Made by a program: the position numbers and the translations under genes
In this document: positions 1 to 5,150 of the stretch, in pieces
How the letters are laid out: every line of letters begins with the position of its first letter
Numbering within the stretch: position 1 is the first letter of the stretch
Origin: Methylobacter sp.
GTDB taxonomy: Bacteria; Pseudomonadota; Gammaproteobacteria; Methylococcales; Methylomonadaceae
Assembly: GCA_003158415.1 (NCBI GenBank)
Contig: PMJA01000101.1
Location: forward strand, 28,240-35,629
DNA: 7,390 nt
Direction of reading: 5' to 3'
The notes under the pieces: model-generated
Databases searched by the model: none
What the model saw: the letters and a program-made list of their open reading frames with translations, nothing else
What the model was told of the DNA's origin: nothing

Positions 1-30
1 GTCGGGTTACGCTACGCTAACCCGACCTAC
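1..30. repeat. REP-like palindromic intergenic repeat, left arm cut by window edge
   Basis: A perfect 9-bp inverted repeat is visible: GTCGGGTTA at 1-9 and TAACCCGAC at 18-26, with an 8-base loop CGCTACGC. The right arm continues with CTAC at 27-30, so the complete element probably has GTAG before position 1 and is longer than seen here. This layout matches short palindromic repeats that occur many times between genes in some gammaproteobacteria. Its position just upstream of the TA pair suggests it lies in the gap after an unseen gene to the left. The family assignment is from memory; the inverted repeat itself is seen directly. Confidence 0.7.
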
Positions 31-80
31 ATTTATTTTTCATCTCACTCCAACACCGAGCCTTTCGTGGAGAACTATAA

Positions 81-371
81 ATGCGCCCATCCATAGCCCT
101 GCAAATTCACCGCGACGCCATCCGCGAAATCGCCCTGAGCCACCGCGTCAAAAACGTGCGGGTGTTCGGATCGGTCTTGCACGGTGATGATACCGAAGAC
201 AGCGATCTGGATTTGCTGGTCGACCCCACGCCGGAAACCACATTGTTTGATATAGGCGCCATCCGCTATGAACTCAAAGAACTTCTTGGCTTAGCGGTGG
301 ATGTCTTAACTCCCAGAGCACTGCCCGATAAATTCAGAGACAGTGTGCTACAAGAGGCCGAACCGTTATGA
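81..371 (+). CDS. mntA: MntA-type nucleotidyltransferase antitoxin of a HEPN/MNT pair
   Basis: This encodes a 96-aa minimal nucleotidyltransferase. Residues 30-35 form the GSxxxG loop (GSVLHG), followed by SDLDLLV with metal-binding Asp42 and Asp44. Asp74 in AVDVLTP is the likely third carboxylate, so the active site looks complete. In characterised MntA/HepT systems the antitoxin neutralises its HEPN partner by adding AMP to a Tyr next to the RNase motif; that activity is inferred here. The ATG at 81 has a good Shine-Dalgarno sequence (GGAG at 69-72, 8-base spacing), and its length is normal for the family. The stop overlaps the start of the next gene (ATGA, 368-371), so the two are translationally coupled. 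A generic nucleotidyltransferase of unrelated role is unlikely given this neighbour. Confidence 0.93.
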   Translation: MRPSIALQIHRDAIREIALSHRVKNVRVFGSVLHGDDTEDSDLDLLVDPTPETTLFDIGAIRYELKELLGLAVDVLTPRALPDKFRDSVLQEAEPL

Positions 372-730
372 GCAAAACTGACATTCTCCGTTTACCGGAA
401 TATCTCGGCCATATTGTCGAAGCGATTGAGCGTATTCATCGTTATATTGAGGATTTGGATGAAGTTGGGTTTTTGCAAGACGAAAAGACCCAGGATGCCG
501 TCATTCGTAACTTTGAAATTATCGGTGAAGCATCCAATAACATTAAACGCCACCATCCTGAGTTTACCGAGCAACACCCGGAAGTACCGCTCAATTTTGC
601 TTATGAAATGCGTAACGCGCTTGCGCATGGTTATTTCAACATCGACCTGGAAATTGTCTGGAAAACCATCCATGAAGATTTACCTGAGCTGCATGAGCAA
701 GTTCAGCAATTAATCGAGCCAACGTTATGA
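368..730 (+). CDS. hepT: HepT-like HEPN RNase toxin (DUF86 family)
   Basis: This 120-aa all-helical protein is of the DUF86/HepT type. The HEPN RNase motif RX4HXY is intact: Arg82, His87 and Tyr89 in MRNALAHGY. HEPN toxins of this family cut RNA as dimers, with Arg and His in the composite active site and the Tyr as the AMPylation target of MntA. The segment IIGEASNNI (about 51-59) and the C-terminal VWKTIHEDLPEL are also typical. The start overlaps mntA by four bases and has an internal Shine-Dalgarno AAGAGG at 352-357, 10 bases upstream. Order (antitoxin then toxin) and full length suggest a working module. The residue usually seen as Trp in the PW step before the motif is Leu75, and YEMRN replaces the common GMRN; neither change touches the catalytic residues. 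Confidence 0.93.
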   Translation: MSKTDILRLPEYLGHIVEAIERIHRYIEDLDEVGFLQDEKTQDAVIRNFEIIGEASNNIKRHHPEFTEQHPEVPLNFAYEMRNALAHGYFNIDLEIVWKTIHEDLPELHEQVQQLIEPTL

Positions 731-752
731 GCGCCTCATGACCGTTGCCAAA

Positions 753-992
753 TCAAGCCAACTCGTCGCCTGTCATCGGTACTGCGTCAGGACTGGCATT
801 CAACCAAGTGTCGAAGGCATTAAGTTCGCCGCGCGCCTGCCGCTCACGAAAATAGGTCTCAGTTTTCAACGCGGAAACCTTTTCGGCAATCGCCATGACG
901 AAAAACTGGTTCATCGATACTTGCTCTTCCTCCGCTACCTTGCGGACGTAAGTGAAGAGGGATTCAGGGACGCGCAGCGCATAATTGGTCAT
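753..992 (-). CDS. Ribbon-helix-helix antitoxin paired with PIN toxin
   Basis: This 79-aa protein has the pattern of an Arc/HicB-like ribbon-helix-helix DNA-binding antitoxin. It opens with a short strand NYALRVPESL (residues 3-12), then a helix and SMNQFFVMAIAEKV (26-39), which resembles the second helix of the fold. The acidic, flexible tail after about residue 55 would be the toxin-binding part by analogy. It lies downstream of the PIN gene; the PIN stop and this ATG share one base (TGATG, 990-994). A Shine-Dalgarno AAGAGGAA (complement of 1001-1008) sits 8 bases upstream. As in many TA operons it probably represses its own operon. The toxin-first order is less usual for TA pairs in general, but I recall it for COG1569 PIN modules. 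Its stop is 22 bp from the stop of the convergent hepT. Confidence 0.85.
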   Translation of the reverse strand: MTNYALRVPESLFTYVRKVAEEEQVSMNQFFVMAIAEKVSALKTETYFRERQARGELNAFDTWLNASPDAVPMTGDELA

Positions 993-1429
993 CAGGTTTT
1001 TTCCTCTTGCAGTCGGCGCAAAAACGCACCAGGGGTCAACACCGGCAGCCGAAAATGGCTGGCAGGGACAAAATCAGCAATATTCAAAGTGACCAGCGCT
1101 TCGGCGCGGCCATTTAATGCGGTTTCCAGTACCATTTCGTCGGCCGGGTCGCGTAATTGCGGTCGCCAAAGGTAATGCAGGTGTACGGGTTCAATAAACA
1201 GCGACAACGCATCCAAAAAGGCATCGGTCATGGTCGCGTTACGCCCGCTTGCCGCCAGTTGTTCCGGTCGTTTCAGCACAGCTTCATATTCCAGCATCAA
1301 GGGTACCGATGCCAGCGCATTAAATTGACCGTTTCTCAAGGCCAACAGCAAGGCAAACGAGGCTCCACTTCGACTCCGCGATGCAGCGACAAGGACATTG
1401 GTATCCAAAACGACACGAATTGTTTTCAT
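992..1429 (-). CDS. PIN-domain RNase toxin, COG1569 type
   Basis: This 145-aa PIN-fold protein begins at the conserved MKTIRVVLDTNVLVAA; Asp9 is the first metal ligand. Other likely acidic residues are Glu47 or Glu49 (LEYEAVL), Asp97/Glu98 and Glu102 (DPADEMVLETA), and Asp119 in VTLNIADF. The position that is Asp in many PIN domains is Asn116, as I recall for the COG1569 subfamily, where VTFNxxDF is usual. PIN toxins are Mg-dependent endoribonucleases; the target RNA cannot be told from sequence. The open frame extends to 1501, giving 24 more residues, but that extension is lysine-rich, unlike the family, and overlaps the promoter, so I chose the ATG at 1427-1429. Translation is coupled to the downstream antitoxin. 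Confidence 0.88.
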   Translation of the reverse strand: MKTIRVVLDTNVLVAASRSRSGASFALLLALRNGQFNALASVPLMLEYEAVLKRPEQLAASGRNATMTDAFLDALSLFIEPVHLHYLWRPQLRDPADEMVLETALNGRAEALVTLNIADFVPASHFRLPVLTPGAFLRRLQEEKT

Positions 1430-1464
1430 ATCACATATCATATTACCATGCTTAAGAAAGTCAA
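1430..1464 (-). promoter_or_regulatory. Predicted sigma70 promoter of the PIN/RHH operon
   Basis: On the minus strand, TTGACT (complement of 1459-1464) and TATGAT (complement of 1437-1442) are separated by 16 bases. Each matches the sigma70 consensus at five of six positions. The expected transcription start falls at about 1429-1430, on the chosen PIN start codon, and no Shine-Dalgarno lies just upstream, so the mRNA may be leaderless. A tandem heptamer CATATCA (1427-1433 and 1434-1440) covers the start and the -10 region and could be an operator for the RHH antitoxin. The promoter match is seen; its activity and the operator role are inference. Confidence 0.5.
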
Positions 1465-1475
1465 GATTGTAAGCC

Positions 1476-1485
1476 AGATTAATCT
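1476..1485. promoter_or_regulatory. Palindrome AGATTAATCT in the divergent PIN/hsdR gap
   Basis: A perfect 10-bp palindrome sits in the AT-rich 86-bp region between the divergent PIN and hsdR start codons, about 30 bp before the hsdR ATG. Its place would suit a regulator of hsdR or of both genes. Short AT-rich palindromes arise by chance, so this is only a candidate. I could not find a convincing promoter or Shine-Dalgarno sequence for hsdR itself in this gap. Confidence 0.25.
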
Positions 1486-1515
1486 TTATCAATTTTTTCA
1501 TCTAATACTGAACCC

Positions 1516-4500
1516 ATGACTTCCCCCCACTTCCAATTCCTAGAAACCGAATGGCCTATGCTGCTTGAAGCCGCCATTAAAGCGGAAGCCCTGGCGAACA
1601 CCGATGCGCGAACATCCTGCTTTTATGCCCGGCGTACTCTGGAAATGGCAGTATCGTGGCTGTACAAATACGACCCAGCGCTGAAGCTGCCGTACCAGGA
1701 TCATCTGAGCGCCCTAATACATGAGCCCAGCTTTCGGCAGCTGGTCGGTGTTCCGCTGTTTACCAAAGCCAAGCTGATTAAAGACCTTGGTAATCTGGCG
1801 GTGCATAGTAACCGCAAAATACTGCCTGCCGATGCGTTGACCGCAACCCGCGAGCTGTTTCATTTCTGCTATTGGCTGGCCCGTACCTATGGGCAAAGAG
1901 CGCGGCCTGATCCCGGTCTATGTTTTTCTATGGAACGGTTGCCCAAGACCGCTGCCGTCCCGCCGCAAACGCAAGCTCAACTAAACACGTTGGAATCCGG
2001 GCTACGTGAGCGTGACGAGAAGCTTTCTGTATTACTGGCAGGCAAAGCCGCGCTTGATGAGGAGCTTAAAAAACTACGCGAAGAATTTACCGCCGCCAAG
2101 AAAGCCAATTTAGCCCAACCCGATACCCACGATTATTCAGAAGCCGAAACACGCGATTATTTTATCGATCTGCTGCTTAAAGAGGCGGGCTGGGAACTGA
2201 CTGAAAAGAACTTTGAAATTGAAGTTATCGGCATGTTGGCTTCGGCTCCGCTCAGCCAACGCGAAACTAAAGGGCCTGCCCTGAACGGAATTAAAGGGCT
2301 TGCCCTGAGCGGAGCCGAAGGGAAAGGCTATGTCGACTATGTGCTGTGGGGCGATGACGGCAAGCCGCTGGCGCTGATTGAAGCCAAGCGTACTCGCAAG
2401 GATGCCAAGGTTGGGCAGCAACAGGCTAAACTCTATGCCGACTGCCTGGAAGCACAGTATAACCAACGCCCGGTGATTTTTTATTCCAATGGCTATGAAC
2501 ACTGGCTCTGGGATGATGCCAATTATCCGCCTCGGGCTGTCCAGGGCTTTTACAAAAAACAGGAGTTGGAATTGCTGATTCAGCGCCGCACCAGCCATAA
2601 ACCGTTGGCGGATGCTATTATCAACACCGACATCATCGAACGCTATTACCAAACCCGCGCCGTGCGTCGGATAGCCGAAACGTTCGAGGTGGACAACCAG
2701 CGCAAGGCGTTGGTGGTGATGGCGACGGGTGCGGGCAAGACCAGAACCGTGATTGCCCTTACTGATCTGCTGATGCGTTGCAATCGGGCCAAGCGGGTGC
2801 TGTTTTTGGCCGACCGCGTGGCGTTGGTTCGGCAGGCGGTGAATGCCTTTAAAAAGCATTTGCCGGATTCGTCGCCGGTTAATCTGGTGACCGAGAAACA
2901 TACCGAGGGCCGGGTGTTCGTTTCCACTTATCCAACTATGATGGGGCTGATTGATGCTTCAACTTCGCTCAGCACGGGTTCCCTGAGCGGAGTCGAAGGG
3001 CAAAGACGTTTCGGTGTCGGACATTTCGACCTTATTGTTATCGACGAGGCGCACCGCTCGGTGTATCAAAAATATCGGGCCATCTTTGACTATTTCGACT
3101 CGTTACTGGTTGGGCTGACGGCAACGCCGAAGGACGAAATCGACCACAATACCTATGGGCTGTTCGATCTTGAAACCGGTGTTCCCACCGATGCCTATTC
3201 CTTGGACGAGGCGGTTGCCGATGGCTATCTGGTACCACCCACGGCAGTCTCTGTGCCGCTTAAATTCCAACGCGAAGGCATCAAGTATGATGACCTCAGC
3301 GAAGATGAAAAAGAACAGTGGGATGCCCTGGAATGGGATGAGGATGGCAGCACGCCGGATTCCGTCGATGCCTCCGCGCTAAATAAATGGCTGTTCAACA
3401 CCGATACCGTAGACAAGGTGCTGGCGCATTTGATGACCAAAGGCCAAAAAGTAGCAGGCGGCGACCGGCTGGGCAAGACCATCATATTTGCCAAGAACAA
3501 CGCCCATGCCGACTTCATTGCCGAACGCTTCGACATCAATTATCCGCACTACAAAGGCCATTTCGCCCGAACCATAACCTACAAGACCGAATACGCACAG
3601 AGTCTGATTGATGACTTTTCCAATAAAGACAAGATGCCGCATATCGCCATCTCGGTGGATATGCTGGATACCGGTATCGATGTGCCGGAGGTGGTCAATC
3701 TGGTGCTGTTCAAAGTGGTGCGCTCGAAAACCAAGTTCTGGCAGATGCTGGGGCGCGGCACACGCTTATGCGGGGATTTATTCGCGCCGGGAGTGGATAA
3801 AGAATTCTTCTATTTGTTCGACTATTGCCAGAACCTTGAGTTTTTCAGCCAGAACCCCGAAAACTCCGAAGGATCATCCAGTGAGTCGCTGAGTACCCGA
3901 TTGTTTAAGGGAAGACTGGAGATGATTGCTGAATTAGACAAAAAACGGGTAATCGAGAACCAAATCGCCGAACGGGCTAATTATCAGTTTAATGAAACAC
4001 AGTTACGGGAGGAAATAGCTGCTTTTCTGCACGGAAATGTCGCCGCCATGAACCTCGATAACTTTGTGGTACGGACGCAGCGCAAATCGGTAGAAAAATA
4101 CGCCCGGCCTGAGGCGTGGCAGAAGCTCGGCATTGACGACATCAACGAGTTAACAAACAACGTGGCAGGTTTGCCCACAGAGCTAAGTGATGAGGATGAA
4201 GAAGGCAAACGCTTTGATATGCTGGTGCTGCGGGCTCAACTATCCATACTCCAGGTCAAGCCCGATTTCAACAGCCTGCGGGATAAGATTCAGGCCATTG
4301 CCAGCGCCCTGGAAGAACAAGATGCCATTCCTGCGGTTAAGGCCCAGATGCTCCTGATACAGGCGGTTGCCGGTGATGACTGGTGGGAGGATGTGACGGT
4401 TGCTATGCTGGAAGTCGTGCGGAAAAAGCTGCGGGCACTGGTAAAGCTGATTGAAAAGGCCAACAAGATCGTGGTTTATACCGATTTTGAAGATGAGCTG

Positions 4501-5013
4501 AGCGATGGAACGGTGGTTGATCTGCCTCAAGCTGGCAGCGGTATGGATCTGGCCAAGTTCAAAGAAAAAGCCCGGCAGTTTCTCAGGGCGCATGAGAACC
4601 ATGTCTCTTTGCAACGTCTGCGTCGCAATCAGCCACTGACTTCGTCAGACCTTACTGAACTGGAGTACATGCTAATCGAAGCAGGTGGCTCAATGGAACT
4701 TATCAATCTGGCCAAGGAACAAAGTCATGGCTTGGGCATGTTCATCCGTTCCTTGGTAGGGTTGGATAGGGAGACAGCCACTCAGGCATTCAGCGAGTTT
4801 ATATCAGGTACCACTGTCACACCAAACCAAATTGAGTTCATCAACCTGGTCGTTCAATATTTGACTGAAAACGGCGTGATGGAACCAGACCGGCTTTATG
4901 AATCGCCATTTACCGATATTAATCCGCAAGGGCCGGAAGGCGTATTTTCCTCTGCCAAGGTGGATCAGATGGTTCAGGTGCTGGCAAAGATTCGGCTGAG
5001 AGCGGCTGCGTAG
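1516..5013 (+). CDS. hsdR: Type I restriction endonuclease R subunit (HsdR), DUF4145 N-terminus, with two in-frame repeat insertions
   Basis: This 1165-aa restriction and translocation subunit should cut DNA far from its recognition site after ATP-driven translocation, in complex with HsdM and HsdS. In order: a DUF4145-like domain (about 8-125); a coiled-coil-prone linker (about 155-195); the HSDR_N nuclease with Asp274, Glu289-Ala-Lys291 and a QxxxY motif (QAKLY, 303-307); an SF2 motor with Walker A TGAGKT (404-409), DEAH (510-513), TATP (535-538), motif V around DTGID (718-722) and motif VI QMLGRGTR (743-750); and an EcoEI-like C-terminus with LRRNQPL near 1035. All catalytic motifs are intact. 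The start at MTSPHFQFLETEWP fits the family, though no Shine-Dalgarno is seen. Two REP-like repeats are translated in frame, at about residues 242-269 and 481-495. No hsdM or hsdS is in the window; either they lie to the left or the gene is orphaned. Confidence 0.95.
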   Translation: MTSPHFQFLETEWPMLLEAAIKAEALANTDARTSCFYARRTLEMAVSWLYKYDPALKLPYQDHLSALIHEPSFRQLVGVPLFTKAKLIKDLGNLAVHSNRKILPADALTATRELFHFCYWLARTYGQRARPDPGLCFSMERLPKTAAVPPQTQAQLNTLESGLRERDEKLSVLLAGKAALDEELKKLREEFTAAKKANLAQPDTHDYSEAETRDYFIDLLLKEAGWELTEKNFEIEVIGMLASAPLSQRETKGPALNGIKGLALSGAEGKGYVDYVLWGDDGKPLALIEAKRTRKDAKVGQQQAKLYADCLEAQYNQRPVIFYSNGYEHWLWDDANYPPRAVQGFYKKQELELLIQRRTSHKPLADAIINTDIIERYYQTRAVRRIAETFEVDNQRKALVVMATGAGKTRTVIALTDLLMRCNRAKRVLFLADRVALVRQAVNAFKKHLPDSSPVNLVTEKHTEGRVFVSTYPTMMGLIDASTSLSTGSLSGVEGQRRFGVGHFDLIVIDEAHRSVYQKYRAIFDYFDSLLVGLTATPKDEIDHNTYGLFDLETGVPTDAYSLDEAVADGYLVPPTAVSVPLKFQREGIKYDDLSEDEKEQWDALEWDEDGSTPDSVDASALNKWLFNTDTVDKVLAHLMTKGQKVAGGDRLGKTIIFAKNNAHADFIAERFDINYPHYKGHFARTITYKTEYAQSLIDDFSNKDKMPHIAISVDMLDTGIDVPEVVNLVLFKVVRSKTKFWQMLGRGTRLCGDLFAPGVDKEFFYLFDYCQNLEFFSQNPENSEGSSSESLSTRLFKGRLEMIAELDKKRVIENQIAERANYQFNETQLREEIAAFLHGNVAAMNLDNFVVRTQRKSVEKYARPEAWQKLGIDDINELTNNVAGLPTELSDEDEEGKRFDMLVLRAQLSILQVKPDFNSLRDKIQAIASALEEQDAIPAVKAQMLLIQAVAGDDWWEDVTVAMLEVVRKKLRALVKLIEKANKIVVYTDFEDELSDGTVVDLPQAGSGMDLAKFKEKARQFLRAHENHVSLQRLRRNQPLTSSDLTELEYMLIEAGGSMELINLAKEQSHGLGMFIRSLVGLDRETATQAFSEFISGTTVTPNQIEFINLVVQYLTENGVMEPDRLYESPFTDINPQGPEGVFSSAKVDQMVQVLAKIRLRAAA
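2240..2322 (+). repeat. In-frame palindromic repeat inside hsdR nuclease domain
   Basis: CTTCGGCTCCGCTCAG at 2240-2255 is perfectly complementary to CTGAGCGGAGCCGAAG at 2305-2320, a 16-bp inverted repeat with a 49-base interior. The interior and right arm include two tandem 24-bp units (2269-2292 and 2293-2316) that match at 19 of 24 positions. They encode the octapeptides KGPALNGI and KGLALSGA. Each unit also has a small hairpin, AGGGC/GCCCT. The insert separates VIGM (ending at Met240) from GKGYVDYVL, a junction that in relatives I remember is only a few residues long. The repeat is seen directly; that it was inserted is inferred from the family pattern. Confidence 0.85.
2957..3000 (+). repeat. 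Second in-frame palindromic repeat inside hsdR helicase domain
   Basis: CTTCAACTTCGCTCAG at 2957-2972 pairs at 14 of 16 positions with CTGAGCGGAGTCGAAG at 2983-2998, around a 10-base loop CACGGGTTCC; GG follows. The right arm differs from that of the first copy (2305-2320) by a single base. It is translated as residues 481-495, ending LSGVEG, between STYPTMMGLID and QRRFGVGHFDL, which are normally close together in this family. It lies between motif Ia and the DEAH box of the helicase. Confidence 0.85.
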
Positions 5014-5150
5014 GCTAACCTACTAGAACCGATGTTAATCAACATACATAGAACTAAAAAATAAAACATGACAAAAGCGCCGTATAAGCCCTATCATTTT
5101 CTTTTTTCCAGCTGGCTACGCCGTATAACTTGCGGCACAAGGTTTAAAGC
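5010..5150 (+). other. Intergenic region hsdR-lipoprotein: small hairpins, direct repeat, RBS
   Basis: Two weak hairpins follow the hsdR end: GTAGG/CCTAC (5010-5023, 4-base loop, overlapping the stop) and ATGTT/AACAT (5032-5045, 4-base loop). Neither has a GC-rich stem followed by a T run, so no clear terminator is visible. The decamer CGCCGTATAA occurs twice, at 5078-5087 and 5119-5128, 41 bp apart, about four helical turns, and could be a paired regulator site. A Shine-Dalgarno-like AAGG at 5139-5142 precedes the lipoprotein ATG by 8 bases. No convincing promoter was identified. Confidence 0.4.

Noticed and set aside
738..1175. A 145-codon plus-strand open frame after hepT.
   Set aside because: It is antisense to the RHH antitoxin and PIN genes, both of which have clear family motifs.
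1368..1380. CTTCGACTCCGCG inside the PIN gene resembles an arm of the hsdR repeat.
   Set aside because: There is no partner arm nearby, and the bases encode SRSRSG of the conserved PIN-family motif, so the match is probably coincidental.
1430..1501. A 24-residue N-terminal extension of the PIN protein.
   Set aside because: It is lysine-rich and not family-like, and it overlaps the best promoter; the conserved start is MKTIRVVLDTN at 1429.
2137..2901. A 254-codon open frame on the minus strand opposite hsdR.
   Set aside because: It lies wholly within the well-supported hsdR helicase/nuclease region, has no recognisable protein motif, and is opened in part by the repeat sequence.
5010..5023. 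GTAGG/CCTAC hairpin at the hsdR stop as a terminator or a remnant of the left-edge repeat.
   Set aside because: The stem is only 5 bp, no T run follows, and the similarity to GCTAACCCGACCTAC needs a gap; too weak to call.
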